Positions 51,470 to 61,586 of a stretch of DNA of 64,000 nt are shown in pieces (the stretch's first letter is position 1; each line of letters starts with the position of its first letter). The stretch covers positions 124,001 through 188,000 of the forward strand of contig CAKZYA010000063.1 in the NCBI GenBank assembly GCA_937883755.1, written 5' to 3'. The position numbers and the translations under genes were made by a program. This stretch comes from an uncultured Flammeovirgaceae bacterium. Its GTDB lineage: Bacteria; Bacteroidota; Bacteroidia; Cytophagales; Cyclobacteriaceae. The notes under the pieces were generated by a model. It saw only the letters and a list, made by a program, of their open reading frames with translations. It had not been told where the DNA came from and ran no database searches.

Positions 51470-54400
51470 ATGAGAATACCTCTTACCCTATTTTACAGAA
51501 TCTTTTTAGTTTCCCTAACTCTGTTTGGGTTTCAAACCCTGCAGGCTCAAACCATTTCCGGTACAGTGACTGGCGATGGTGACGTCTTACCGGGAGTCAA
51601 TGTGCTTCAACAAGGCACTACCATTGGCACCGTTACTGATGTAAATGGTAATTACAGTATCTCCGTTGAAGGTGATAATCCAGTTTTAGTTTTCACTTCC
51701 GTAGGATACGAATCTGAGACAGTCACAGTGGGTGCTCGCACTACCATTGATATAACTATGATGGCTGATTTGACTGAACTCACTGAAGTAGTAGTAACTG
51801 CTCTTGGTATCACCAAAGAAAAACGCACCCTGACGTATAGTACCCAAGAGGTGTCTAGCCAAGGGATTGAAGAAGCACGTCCGGTTAACATCACGGAGGC
51901 TTTAAGTGGTAAGGTAGCTGGTATCGCTATTACCACCACAGGAGCCGGAGTGGGTGCCCCAACCAAAGTAGTTCTCCGCGGTAACCGCTCGCTACAAAGC
52001 AATGGTAGCCAACCACTATATGTCATTGATGGTATTCCAGTAGGTGGAGACATCTCCGATCTTTCACCAGATGACATTGCTAGCATATCAGTACTGAAAG
52101 GTGGTAACGCCGCTGCCCTTTACGGTAGCCGAGCCAATAATGGAGCCATTATCGTTACTACTAAGTCAGGAGCAGGGGCACCAGAAGGAGTAACTGCTAC
52201 CCTTGGGTTTAATTATCAAATTAACTCCCCAATATTGCTGGCTGAATACCAAAACGAGTTTGGACAAGGATCAGCCGGGGTTTATTCGCCCACAGCGTTC
52301 ACCTCCTGGGGACCACGTATGACCGGACAAATTGTAGATCATTGGTCGAACGACCCTGAGTATCTGGCATCAATTGGTGGCACGTATGCGCTTACCCCTC
52401 AACCCGATAATGTCCGTGATTTCTTCCAAAATGGACATACTATGGCGATTAGCGCTGGGGTAAACATTAATAACGAAAACTCTAATACTAGTATTAACTA
52501 CACTAATACTGATGGTTCGGGAATTGTACCGCAGAATGAGCTAAATCGTCATTACCTCAATGTAAGAAACACGACTACCTTATTTGATAAGTTGACAGTA
52601 GATGCTAAGGTTAGTTATATTCGTAGCAATTTCTCCGATGTTTTAGTTAGTGGTGAGAGTTTTGATAACCCAGCCAGATATGCCTATATCTTACCGAGAA
52701 ATTTACGTACGCAGGATCTAGAATACTTTCAGTTTACGAATGACGCTGGACAATTACGGCAGCATTTCTACGTACCTCGGTCTAACGAGGCAGGTAACCC
52801 TTATTGGACGGCAAACAACGTACAACGTCCTCGGGTAAACGAAAGAGTACTTGGGCTTCTATCCTTGAAATACCAGATCACGGATGATCTTTCCATACTA
52901 GCTCGTTCGGGTATAGATCGCCGAAATAATTATAATGAGTTTCTGCGCTACGTAGACACCTACATTACAGCTGACTTTGGTTCGTACGAAAAAGCCTTTA
53001 ATTCTGATATAGAATGGAACTCTGATTTACTAGTAAGTTATCAGAAAGAGTTGAACGAGAATATTACAATAGGTCTTAATGCGGGTGCTAACTTGAGAGT
53101 AGCCAGATTTGAGGAGGTAGGTGGCCGTGGGGCTAATTTCAACGTAGAAAATTTATTCTCTTTAGGCAATACCCTACAGCCTCGTCCTTTTGAAGCTTTC
53201 GCTGAACGAGAACAACAATCGGTGTATGCATTTGGTGAGATTGGTTTTTATAATGCAATCTTCCTTAGTGGGTCGTTCCGAAATGATTGGAGTTCTACTC
53301 TGCCCGAAGAAAACCGCTCGTACAGCTACCCATCTGTGGGATTAACTGCGGTAGTGAGTGATTTGGTAGATCTACCTTCGGCCATTAGCTTCTTCAAGAT
53401 ACGTGGTTCTTGGGCTGAAGTAGGAAACGATACGGCTCCTTACAATCTTTCTAGAGAGGCAACCGTAAACGCCGGAACCATTTCGTTAAGCCCTGTTCTT
53501 CCACTGGCTGATTTGAGACCAGAAAGAACCAGAACCATAGAGGCTGGTTTTGACCTACGATTCTTGGAAGACAATCTACGATTTGACTTTACCTATTACA
53601 GATCGAATACCTTTGACCAATTATTTGCGACTAATGTGCCGGTTGCGTCTGGAGTGCGGAATGTATTCCTAAACGGCGCTGACATTCAGAATCAGGGCAT
53701 AGAAATCGTATTAGGTATTACCCCAGTATCTACACCTACATTTTCGTGGGATCTAACTGCTAACTTCGCTAGAAACGTTAGTGAAGTGGTGGAAATTACG
53801 GATGATGTTGATGTGTTAATCCAGGGAAGTGGCTTCTTAAACGAGTACCAGATTAGAGCCGGTGAGCCTTTTGGCATTCAGTATTCCCGTGGATTTGAAC
53901 GAGATGATAATGGGAACGTTCTTATTGACTCTCAAGGTTTACCTATCGTTACTGCTGGTAAAACCGTACCAGTGGCTAATTTCCAGCCCGATTGGCTCAT
54001 GGGAATCAGCAACACTTTCAAGTACAAAAACTTCTCACTGAGAGCTTTGGTGGATATGCGTCAGGGTGGGCAAGTTACAGTATTTACCGAAGCTATTATG
54101 GCCGGTAGCGGCTTGCTCGATTATACTGCTCAGGGAAGAGACGGATCATTAATTTTCGGTGAAAATATTTTCGCTGGCGAATCGGCGGTTTTAGTTAATG
54201 AAAACGGTGAGCCTACTGGCACTCCTAACAATATTACTATGAGTGCCGAAGATTTATGGAACCGATTAGGTGGCAGAAACACTCCGGTAGGTGAAGCTTT
54301 TATCCGAGACGCTTCTAACATCCGTTTGAGAGAACTATCTTTCAGTTATAGTGTACCAGAAAGTGCACTGTCAGCACTTCCTTTCCGAAGTGCAAGAGTC

Positions 54401-54556
54401 TCACTGGTAGGAAGAAATTTATTCTTCTTACGTAATGCAACAGAATATTTTGACCCTGAAGCAGTTCAGTCAGTAAATAATAATGCAGAGGGATTAAACT
54501 CTTTTGCGCTACCTACTACCCGCAGCTTCGGTGTATCAGTAAACCTTGGTTTTTAA
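51470..54556 (+). CDS. SusC/RagA-family TonB-linked outer membrane transporter
   Basis: A 1028-residue outer membrane receptor. After a signal (LTLFGFQTLQAQ) comes a CarboxypepD_reg-like domain (TISGTVTGDGDVLPGVNV, residues 28-110) and a TonB box region (EVVVTALGITKEKR). A plug with VLRGNRSLQ, LYVIDGIPV and ALYGSRANNGAIIVTTK follows, then a 22-stranded barrel to the final aromatic GVSVNLGF. There is no STN domain. It takes up oligosaccharides or peptides with the SusD lipoprotein encoded 12 bases behind it. The substrate cannot be predicted because no glycoside hydrolase is adjacent. Confidence 0.95.
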   Translation: MRIPLTLFYRIFLVSLTLFGFQTLQAQTISGTVTGDGDVLPGVNVLQQGTTIGTVTDVNGNYSISVEGDNPVLVFTSVGYESETVTVGARTTIDITMMADLTELTEVVVTALGITKEKRTLTYSTQEVSSQGIEEARPVNITEALSGKVAGIAITTTGAGVGAPTKVVLRGNRSLQSNGSQPLYVIDGIPVGGDISDLSPDDIASISVLKGGNAAALYGSRANNGAIIVTTKSGAGAPEGVTATLGFNYQINSPILLAEYQNEFGQGSAGVYSPTAFTSWGPRMTGQIVDHWSNDPEYLASIGGTYALTPQPDNVRDFFQNGHTMAISAGVNINNENSNTSINYTNTDGSGIVPQNELNRHYLNVRNTTTLFDKLTVDAKVSYIRSNFSDVLVSGESFDNPARYAYILPRNLRTQDLEYFQFTNDAGQLRQHFYVPRSNEAGNPYWTANNVQRPRVNERVLGLLSLKYQITDDLSILARSGIDRRNNYNEFLRYVDTYITADFGSYEKAFNSDIEWNSDLLVSYQKELNENITIGLNAGANLRVARFEEVGGRGANFNVENLFSLGNTLQPRPFEAFAEREQQSVYAFGEIGFYNAIFLSGSFRNDWSSTLPEENRSYSYPSVGLTAVVSDLVDLPSAISFFKIRGSWAEVGNDTAPYNLSREATVNAGTISLSPVLPLADLRPERTRTIEAGFDLRFLEDNLRFDFTYYRSNTFDQLFATNVPVASGVRNVFLNGADIQNQGIEIVLGITPVSTPTFSWDLTANFARNVSEVVEITDDVDVLIQGSGFLNEYQIRAGEPFGIQYSRGFERDDNGNVLIDSQGLPIVTAGKTVPVANFQPDWLMGISNTFKYKNFSLRALVDMRQGGQVTVFTEAIMAGSGLLDYTAQGRDGSLIFGENIFAGESAVLVNENGEPTGTPNNITMSAEDLWNRLGGRNTPVGEAFIRDASNIRLRELSFSYSVPESALSALPFRSARVSLVGRNLFFLRNATEYFDPEAVQSVNNNAEGLNSFALPTTRSFGVSVNLGF

Positions 54557-54568
54557 TTACAAATTAAA

Positions 54569-56167
54569 ATGAAGATGAATCGTACTATAATATGTATTGC
54601 AGCTTTATCCGTCCTCTTTTTGGCTAATAGCTGTACCGATGATTTTACGGAGCTGAATACAGATCCGAAGAATCTGACTGTAGATAATCTCACGCAAAGT
54701 GAGTATAGTGCCGTAGTGAAAGCCGCTCAGTACACTCCAGCGTTTTTAGGTGATCCTGCCCGAGGTGCTTTTCAGCTTACTCAGTCACTTTTCTCTGATA
54801 TCTACGGTGGCTACTTTGCCACTACCGCCCCTAACTTCAACTCTGATAAGTTTATTTTAGTAGGTGGATGGCTCAATGGGGCTTTCAATTACTTCTACGC
54901 CAATGCCGCTCCTCAGATTAAATTTGCTGAAGATTTTGCCGCTGATAACGGCTTTGACTTAGAAAATGCAATGATGAAAGTATGGCGCGTATGGTCTTAC
55001 CACCGAGTTACTGATTATTGGGGCCCTATACCGTATTCTGAATTTGGAAACGGTGAACTGTCTGTTCCTTATGACGCACAAGATGCAATCTATAGGGACT
55101 TTTTCACTACCTTGGATGAAGCAATTTCAGTACTACAGAGTAATGCTGGAGCTACTTCCTTCTTAGGAGCAAATGACTTAGTATATGGAGGTAATGCCGA
55201 TCAATGGCTTAGATTTGCGAATACCTTACGCCTTCGTTTAGCTATTCGGGTAAAGTATGCAGACCCTACCTTAAGCCAAACTGAAGCGGAAAAGGCGGCA
55301 TCGCTTGGTGAGTTTATCGAAACTAATGCTGACAATGCTATAATAGAAACTAATCCTGACTTCAGAAACCCCTACAATACTATTACTCAATGGGGAGAGT
55401 TTCGTATAAGTGCTGATATGGAAAGTGTTCTCAAAGGATACGAAGATCCTAGAATGCAGTTCTACGCTGCTCCTGCTGCCGAGGCTGACCCATCTGACGA
55501 TCCAGCAGGGGTAGAATTTCCTTTTGAAGGTATGCGAAATGGACAGTCTCAGGTAGCGAAACAGGGGAATGATTTTAATGCGTTAGCATCGGATATGGCA
55601 CCTGCCTACACCGCAGCTGGTGCGCCCGGACCTAACTACGTAGCGATGAACGCTGCTGAATCTTACTTCTTACGCGCTGAAGGTGCATTAGAAGGCTGGA
55701 ATATGGGTGGGGGAACTGCTCAGGATTTCTACGAGCAAGGCATTGTTACCTCTCACGAGGAATATGGTCTAGATGGAAATAATCTGTCCGGCAATCCTTA
55801 TGTTCAAAGTACAAATACACCTGCTTCCTATAACGGATCTGATCCAGCTCCTTCTCAAGTGCCCGTTGCCTTTAATACTGGCGGAGATAAAGAGGCTCAG
55901 CTTGAGCAGATCATTACTCAGAAATGGATATCACTTTATCCCAATTCTCAGGAAGCCTGGGCTGAAAAAAGGAGAACAGGTTATCCAGCCTTCTACGATC
56001 GCCTAAATACTGATGATCCGACTATTCCGGTAAATACCGTGCCACGGCGAGTAACTTTTGTGGATGGCGAGTTTACTACCAATGCTGAGGCAGTTAATGC
56101 TGCAATAGATAATCAGTTGGGTGGTCCTGACAACGGAACTACCCGTCTATGGTGGGATGCTAAATAG
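54569..56167 (+). CDS. SusD/RagB-family nutrient-binding lipoprotein
   Basis: A 532-residue surface lipoprotein with a signal ending in SVLFLANSC (Cys22). It has the SusD TPR-like helical fold, with features such as LNTDPKNLT at the start, WSYHRVTDYWGPIPYSEFG, RFANTLRLRLAIRVK and a C-terminal KWISLYPNSQEAWAEKRRTG. It appears to be of the SusD-like type 2 group. It forms the lid of the SusC channel encoded 12 bases upstream. An intrinsic terminator follows the stop, yet the CRTAC1-like gene behind it may be partly read through. Confidence 0.95.
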   Translation: MKMNRTIICIAALSVLFLANSCTDDFTELNTDPKNLTVDNLTQSEYSAVVKAAQYTPAFLGDPARGAFQLTQSLFSDIYGGYFATTAPNFNSDKFILVGGWLNGAFNYFYANAAPQIKFAEDFAADNGFDLENAMMKVWRVWSYHRVTDYWGPIPYSEFGNGELSVPYDAQDAIYRDFFTTLDEAISVLQSNAGATSFLGANDLVYGGNADQWLRFANTLRLRLAIRVKYADPTLSQTEAEKAASLGEFIETNADNAIIETNPDFRNPYNTITQWGEFRISADMESVLKGYEDPRMQFYAAPAAEADPSDDPAGVEFPFEGMRNGQSQVAKQGNDFNALASDMAPAYTAAGAPGPNYVAMNAAESYFLRAEGALEGWNMGGGTAQDFYEQGIVTSHEEYGLDGNNLSGNPYVQSTNTPASYNGSDPAPSQVPVAFNTGGDKEAQLEQIITQKWISLYPNSQEAWAEKRRTGYPAFYDRLNTDDPTIPVNTVPRRVTFVDGEFTTNAEAVNAAIDNQLGGPDNGTTRLWWDAK

Positions 56168-56192
56168 CGTATCCTTTACTTGACATTTGTTG

Positions 56193-56225
56193 AAAAAGTG
56201 CCACTAGCCCTGGCACTTTTTTTTT
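56193..56225 (+). terminator. Intrinsic terminator after susD
   Basis: AAAAAGTGCCA (56193-56203), loop CTAGCCC, TGGCACTTTTT (56211-56221), followed by more T: a perfect 11-base stem with a T run, 26 bases behind the susD stop. Confidence 0.8.
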
Positions 56226-56241
56226 GCCTATATTTCCGAAT

Positions 56242-59200
56242 ATGTTTATTAAGAGCCTGACTATTTACCTTTTAGCTGCTACACTGATTAGCTTGTTTTC
56301 TTGCTCCGAGCAAGCCAGCGATGAGCAGTTGTTTACTCTTCTTTCTTCTAGCGATACTGGAATTAAGTTTAAAAATATCTTGCGCGAAAGCGAGGAGTTT
56401 AATGTGATGAAGTACGGTTACTTCTATAATGGAGGTGGCGTGGCTGTAGGCGATGTAAATAACGATGGCTTAGCTGATATTTATTTCAGCGGAAATCTGG
56501 TAGCGAGCAAATTATATATTAACCGAGGCAATTGGGAATTTGAAGATATAACCGAATCAGCTGGAGTAGCTGCTGCCGGGCTATGGAATACCGGAGTAGC
56601 CATGGCCGATGTAAACGGCGATGGCTGGCTGGATATTTACGTTTGTCGCTCAGCCGCGGCTAGTGCTGACCGACGAAAAAACTTACTATTTATCAATACT
56701 ACGCCTACTTCCGGCGAAGTCTCTTTCTCGGAACAAGGCGAAGCTTACGGTTTAGATGATGCTGGTTACTCTACCCAAGCTACTTTTTTTGATTACGATC
56801 GTGACGGTGATTTAGACGTGTACTTACTCAATCATTCTACCCAGGAATTTGCCAGCTTCAGTAATTTGGTTAGCCAACATAAAAAAAGAACGAATCGCCA
56901 GCTAGGCGATAAGCTATTTAGAAATGATGGTGATCGATTCACCGATATTAGTCGGGATGCCGGAATTATTCAAAATGTACTCGGATTTGGACTGGGTGTA
57001 GCCGTGACTGACGTAAATAGTGATGGCTGGTTCGATATTTACATAACGAACGACTATAACGAAGAAGATTATCTCTACATTAATCGGAAAAACGGCACAT
57101 TTCAGGAATCGCTGAGAAACTACGTGGAGCATACCTCCCTCTTCTCGATGGGTTGCGATGCGGCTGATATTAATAATGATGCCAGCCCCGATATTATCAC
57201 GCTAGACATGCTACCCGAAGATAATTATCGGCTAAAAATGTCGCTTGGCTCAGAGAATTACGATAAATATCGGGAGCTAATCCGCAGCGGTTTTCACTAC
57301 CAAACCATGCGAAATATGCTTCAGCTTAACACCTCCCCACCTCTTGAATTTAACGAATCTGGTTATCCTATCCGGGATATAAACAATTCATCTGGTTTTA
57401 GGGAAATTGGGCAATTGGCAGGTATTTCCAGTACTGACTGGAGCTGGGCTCCGCTGATGGCGGACTTTGATCTGGATGGTTGGAAAGATGTATTCGTATC
57501 CAACGGTTACGCCCGCAACTATCTGGATATGGATTTTATGAACTATGTAGTCAATGAGCAAGTAAAAGCGCAGCAGGAAAATCTTGATGTAGAAATGATG
57601 GGTCTAGTAGAAAACATGCCCGCTATTAAGGTTTCCAATTATCTTTACCACAACCAGAGAGATCTTACTTTTGCTAATCGTACCGAGGATTGGGGCTTGG
57701 AGCGCCCTTCGTTGTCCAACGCTGCCGCTTACGCTGATCTAGACAACGATGGGGATTTGGATTTGGTGGTTAACAACGTAAACGAAGAGGCATTTATCTA
57801 CCGTAATAATCAAAAGCAGAGAAACTATCTTAAAATACAGCTACGGGGCAGCGAAAAGAATACGTTCGGAATAGGAGCTAAAATCTATTTACAAAATAAG
57901 GGGCAAACCCAGTATCAGGAAATGATTCCGGTTCGGGGTTTCCAATCATCAGTTCCTTACGAACTTATTTTTGGTTTGGATACGCTAATCACCGTAGAAC
58001 AGTTGACTGTTGTCTGGCCTGATAATTCTTTTCAATCGTTAGAAGAAGTTGAAGCTAACCAGACCCTCATTCTCAACCAGGCCGATGCTCAAGTAGGGAC
58101 TGACAAAGCCCAGAATACCCAATCAGTTTTTTCCCTTGATTCCAATAACTTAGAAATAGATTTTCACCACCAAGAAAATCTATTTTTAGACTTTAAGCGA
58201 GATAAAATGCTCCCGCAGGGTATCTCCAATCTAGGTCCAAAAATAACTCAGGGAGATATTGATGGCGATGGCCTGATTGATTTTCATATTGGCAGTGCCA
58301 AAGGACAACCGGGAGCACTCTTTCGTCAGCAACCTAATGGTACATTCGCCCAGATTACTTCTCCTGCACTTGATACTGATGCTGGTTCAGAAGATACTGA
58401 TGGTGTATTCTTTGATGCTGATCAGGACGGCGACCTGGATTTATACATCGTCAGTGGCGGTAGCGATTTTGCTAAGCAAGATCAAGTATTGCAAGACCGT
58501 CTTTACCTCAACGATGGACGAGGTAATTATAACAAAACCAGCCTACCCACAATGCTCACCAGTGGAGCTACGGTGACTGCTGCTGACATTGACCAGGATG
58601 GCGATCAGGATTTATTTGTTGGTGGTAGGCTGATTCCTGGAGAATATCCCGTTTCGCCCCGCAGCTACATTTTAGAAAATGATGGTGAAGGAAACTTTAC
58701 CGATATTACTGAAAGCTTCGCCCCGACGTTAGTAAATGTTGGGATGGTTGCGGATGCGACATTCACCCAGCTAAACAACGACGATTATCCTGACCTAGTA
58801 GTGGTGGGCGAATGGATGCCGATTCAGCTATTTTACAATGAAGGAGGACAGCAACTAAAGGCCACTGAGATTCCTAATAGCAGTGGTTGGTGGAACACGT
58901 TACACGCAACTGATTTGGATCAGGATGGCGATATAGATTTGGTAGCTGGAAACTTTGGGGAAAATAACCTGTACCGTCCAACTGCCGCCCAACCCGTTCG
59001 CCTGATCTACAGTGATTTCGATCAGAACGGTTCTATTGACCCGATTTTTACCCATTATTTAGAAGGCGAGGAAGTATTTGCCTATAGCAAAGATGAATTG
59101 CTAAGCCAAATCATTGAACTAAAAAAACGCTTCCCCGATTATCAAACCTTCGCCCAAACCCCACCTAGTGAGTACTTTACTGCTGAGCAGTTAGCAAGTG

Positions 59201-59583
59201 TCGATACGCTCTCAGCCACTTTGTTTGAATCAGTCTATTTAGAAAATGAGGGCGATTCATTCACTGTTCAGACTTTGCCACTAGAAACTCAGTTTGCCCC
59301 AGTATATGCAATCACATCGGCAGACATAGATCAAGACGGGCAACTAGAATTAATTCTAGGCGGTAACCAGTCGCTGACCCGCGTCAGTACCGGACGTTAC
59401 GATGCTAGTCACGGACTAGTGCTCACCTACAATAGCGATAAGAAATTTGAGGTAATGGATTCCAAACAGAGTGGTATTGTAGTGAAGGGTGATGTACGGG
59501 ATATTGTTTACGACGAAAATGCCAACCAGCCGTATCTACTATTCGCCCGAAGTAACGATAGTGTACAATTCTTCATACGGTAA
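56242..59583 (+). CDS. CRTAC1-like VCBS-repeat lipoprotein with ASPIC/UnbV domain
   Basis: A protein of 1113 residues from ATG 56242, chosen because a TTG at 56224 lies inside the terminator T-run region and lacks a signal. A lipoprotein signal (LISLFSC, Cys21) precedes two blocks of FG-GAP/VCBS repeats with loops such as DVNNDGLAD, DYDRDGDLD, DLDNDGDLD and DADQDGDLD. Between them, at about residues 526-600, lies an ASPIC/UnbV segment (YLKIQLRGSEKNTFGIGAKI, VVWPDNSFQSLEE). Such proteins often follow SusCD pairs in Bacteroidota and are presumed surface glycan-binding partners. Their exact role is unknown. Confidence 0.9.
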   Translation: MFIKSLTIYLLAATLISLFSCSEQASDEQLFTLLSSSDTGIKFKNILRESEEFNVMKYGYFYNGGGVAVGDVNNDGLADIYFSGNLVASKLYINRGNWEFEDITESAGVAAAGLWNTGVAMADVNGDGWLDIYVCRSAAASADRRKNLLFINTTPTSGEVSFSEQGEAYGLDDAGYSTQATFFDYDRDGDLDVYLLNHSTQEFASFSNLVSQHKKRTNRQLGDKLFRNDGDRFTDISRDAGIIQNVLGFGLGVAVTDVNSDGWFDIYITNDYNEEDYLYINRKNGTFQESLRNYVEHTSLFSMGCDAADINNDASPDIITLDMLPEDNYRLKMSLGSENYDKYRELIRSGFHYQTMRNMLQLNTSPPLEFNESGYPIRDINNSSGFREIGQLAGISSTDWSWAPLMADFDLDGWKDVFVSNGYARNYLDMDFMNYVVNEQVKAQQENLDVEMMGLVENMPAIKVSNYLYHNQRDLTFANRTEDWGLERPSLSNAAAYADLDNDGDLDLVVNNVNEEAFIYRNNQKQRNYLKIQLRGSEKNTFGIGAKIYLQNKGQTQYQEMIPVRGFQSSVPYELIFGLDTLITVEQLTVVWPDNSFQSLEEVEANQTLILNQADAQVGTDKAQNTQSVFSLDSNNLEIDFHHQENLFLDFKRDKMLPQGISNLGPKITQGDIDGDGLIDFHIGSAKGQPGALFRQQPNGTFAQITSPALDTDAGSEDTDGVFFDADQDGDLDLYIVSGGSDFAKQDQVLQDRLYLNDGRGNYNKTSLPTMLTSGATVTAADIDQDGDQDLFVGGRLIPGEYPVSPRSYILENDGEGNFTDITESFAPTLVNVGMVADATFTQLNNDDYPDLVVVGEWMPIQLFYNEGGQQLKATEIPNSSGWWNTLHATDLDQDGDIDLVAGNFGENNLYRPTAAQPVRLIYSDFDQNGSIDPIFTHYLEGEEVFAYSKDELLSQIIELKKRFPDYQTFAQTPPSEYFTAEQLASVDTLSATLFESVYLENEGDSFTVQTLPLETQFAPVYAITSADIDQDGQLELILGGNQSLTRVSTGRYDASHGLVLTYNSDKKFEVMDSKQSGIVVKGDVRDIVYDENANQPYLLFARSNDSVQFFIR

Positions 59584-59643
59584 GGCTGTTCGTAGATGAA
59601 CAGAGTATTTACTGTAAAAATTAATTCAGGTATTACAAGCCTA

Positions 59644-59677
59644 GATCAATTCAGAAAGTAATTTTTTTGAATTGATC
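59644..59677. repeat. 10-base inverted repeat behind the CRTAC1-like gene
   Basis: GATCAATTCA (59644-59653) and TGAATTGATC (59668-59677) are perfectly complementary with a 14-base loop, and T-rich sequence follows. It could be a weak terminator or an operator for the sigma factor gene that starts 59 bases on. Confidence 0.4.
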
Positions 59678-59735
59678 GCTGATTTTTTAAGTTTTTTTGA
59701 AAAATATATCTTACTTTATTCTCTTCATTAAGAGA

Positions 59736-60341
59736 ATGATGAACCATTCTAACCTAGAGTCTGACGTATGGGATTTATTTCGGCAAGGTAGTTCAGATGC
59801 TTTCTCGAAACTTTATCATCAACATTTCAATGGCCTATATCAGTACGCCCAAAGGATGCTAGGCAGTGCGGATGAGGCGAAAGACAGCGTACAAGATTTA
59901 TTCGCCATACTGTGGGAACAACGGCAACAGCTTCCTCTTGTACATTCGGTGAAGCCTTATCTATTTCGGGCTTTACGGAATCGCCTCATTAACCAACTGC
60001 AACGTCAAGATCGCCAGAAACAACATCTCTATCAATTATACACTGAGCAAACTGCCTTTCAGTTTGCGGCTCAAGATTTTTCACCTCACCAATCTACTAC
60101 TCCCGAAGAAGTAGCTATTCAAATTCTTAATCGACTGCCACCCCGCCGCCGAGAGGCTATTTACCTCCGCTACTTCCGCAAACTGAGCTACCAAGAGATT
60201 GCTCTTATCATGAATCTTAGCCAAAGAGCAGTAATCAATCACATCTACAAGGCATTTAAGGCATTACGAAAGGATGAAAACGTACAGCGTTTAATCCGTC
60301 ATATTGCGGTTTTTCTTCTGACCTTGCTAACCATCGCTTGA
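59736..60341 (+). CDS. ECF-type sigma factor of a FecR/SusC signalling locus
   Basis: A protein of 201 residues from ATG 59736; a TTG at 59697 would add an unlikely hydrophobic leader. Region 2 is seen in VWDLFRQGSSDAFSKLYHQH and DSVQDLFAILWEQR, and region 4 in RLPPRRREAIYLRYFRKLSY, then QEIALIMNLSQRAVINHIY. This is the Bacteroidota family of sigma factors tied to FecR anti-sigma proteins. It is followed by fecR (160 bases on) and an STN-type SusC, which identifies it as a trans-envelope-regulated sigma factor for a nutrient-uptake locus. The C-terminal tail (HIAVFLLTLLTIA) is unusually hydrophobic. Confidence 0.92.
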   Translation: MMNHSNLESDVWDLFRQGSSDAFSKLYHQHFNGLYQYAQRMLGSADEAKDSVQDLFAILWEQRQQLPLVHSVKPYLFRALRNRLINQLQRQDRQKQHLYQLYTEQTAFQFAAQDFSPHQSTTPEEVAIQILNRLPPRRREAIYLRYFRKLSYQEIALIMNLSQRAVINHIYKAFKALRKDENVQRLIRHIAVFLLTLLTIA

Positions 60342-60501
60342 GTAAGCAATCAAAATTCTTATTAAACAGCTTATTTTTTAACATAATTTTAAATTTCAAT
60401 CCTATGTTCTGATCAATCTGTAATTCTTTTAAAAATATTGCGATGAGGAGGCGATGTAGCGACAACCAGCTTGTCCTATTACTAACTACTAAAGCATCGC
60501 T

Positions 60502-61530
60502 ATGCAACATCGCCCCGATCTACTCGAACAGCTTGTCAATGATCCCTCCTTCCAACAATGGGTTCACCAGCCTACTCCCACTGATCGTGATTATTGGGAT
60601 ACTTGGATGCATAAGCACCCAGAAGCTCGCGAAACAGTTGAGGCTGCTGTCGCTATTGTTCGTGGCTTACCTGCCAATGAAAAACCCCTTTCGTCAGAGC
60701 AAATAGAAACCTACTGGCAAGAATTGCAACCTCGCCTGGTAGCGGTTTCAGAAAAACCTTCTTCCCGCGTATTTCCTATTTGGGCAAGGCGAATGAGTAT
60801 TGCTGCTTCGGCTTGTCTATTATTGGCGATAACCATTCTCATCTGGAATCAACAATCAGATGAGATGCTGTATCAGACCGCTTACGGACAGACCCAGATA
60901 ATTACGTTGCCTGATAGTACTCAAGTAACGCTAAACGCCAACTCAACCCTCCGGATTGCCTCAATGGAAAATTTCAACGAGCAGCGGGAAGCATGGATCA
61001 GTGGAGAGGCTTTTTTTGAGGTTCGCAAAAAACCCTTAGCTACCAAAACGGGCTATCTACCCTTTGTGGTGCACACTGACAACGTAGATGTGAAGGTGCT
61101 GGGTACCGAATTCAACGTGCATGACCGAAGAGGTACTACCACCGTGGTGTTAGCATCTGGCCAAGTATTGCTGGAGAATTACGCGGGTAGTCAAGTAACG
61201 TTAACTCCACCCGTGGTTATGAAGCCCGATGATTTAGTCTCAGTATCAAATAATGCTTCCGAAATCCAGCAACAGACGGTTGATTCTGAGGAGTATCTCA
61301 CTTGGAGAAAAAACAAATTGGCTTTTACTGATGCCACCTTGAGAGAAATAGCTCAAGTGCTTGCCGATCAGTACGGATGGCAACTGGTAATGGAGGAGGC
61401 CCTCTACGACCAACGGTTTACGGGTTCTTCGCCACTAGATCAACCAGAAGTAATTTTAGAGTCCTTGGCAGCGTCGTTTGGCTGGAATATCCAAAAAGAA
61501 GGCGATCGGATATACCTATCCGTACCCTAG
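60502..61530 (+). CDS. FecR-family anti-sigma factor
   Basis: A 342-residue single-span protein. The cytoplasmic N-terminus of about 95 residues is followed by a membrane segment (ASACLLLAITILIW, near residues 98-114). The periplasmic FecR domain has LPDSTQVTLNANSTL, WISGEAFFEVRKKP and VKVLGTEFNVHDR, and a DUF4974 module ends the protein (NKLAFTDATLREIAQVLADQ, then YGWQLV). It should bind the ECF sigma factor inside and the STN domain of the TonB receptor outside. Its neighbours on both sides fit this exactly. Confidence 0.94.
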   Translation: MQHRPDLLEQLVNDPSFQQWVHQPTPTDRDYWDTWMHKHPEARETVEAAVAIVRGLPANEKPLSSEQIETYWQELQPRLVAVSEKPSSRVFPIWARRMSIAASACLLLAITILIWNQQSDEMLYQTAYGQTQIITLPDSTQVTLNANSTLRIASMENFNEQREAWISGEAFFEVRKKPLATKTGYLPFVVHTDNVDVKVLGTEFNVHDRRGTTTVVLASGQVLLENYAGSQVTLTPPVVMKPDDLVSVSNNASEIQQQTVDSEEYLTWRKNKLAFTDATLREIAQVLADQYGWQLVMEEALYDQRFTGSSPLDQPEVILESLAASFGWNIQKEGDRIYLSVP

Positions 61531-61586
61531 CCAAAATCCACCTACATCTAATTAACTAAATCCATTTCTCACCTAACAATAATATA

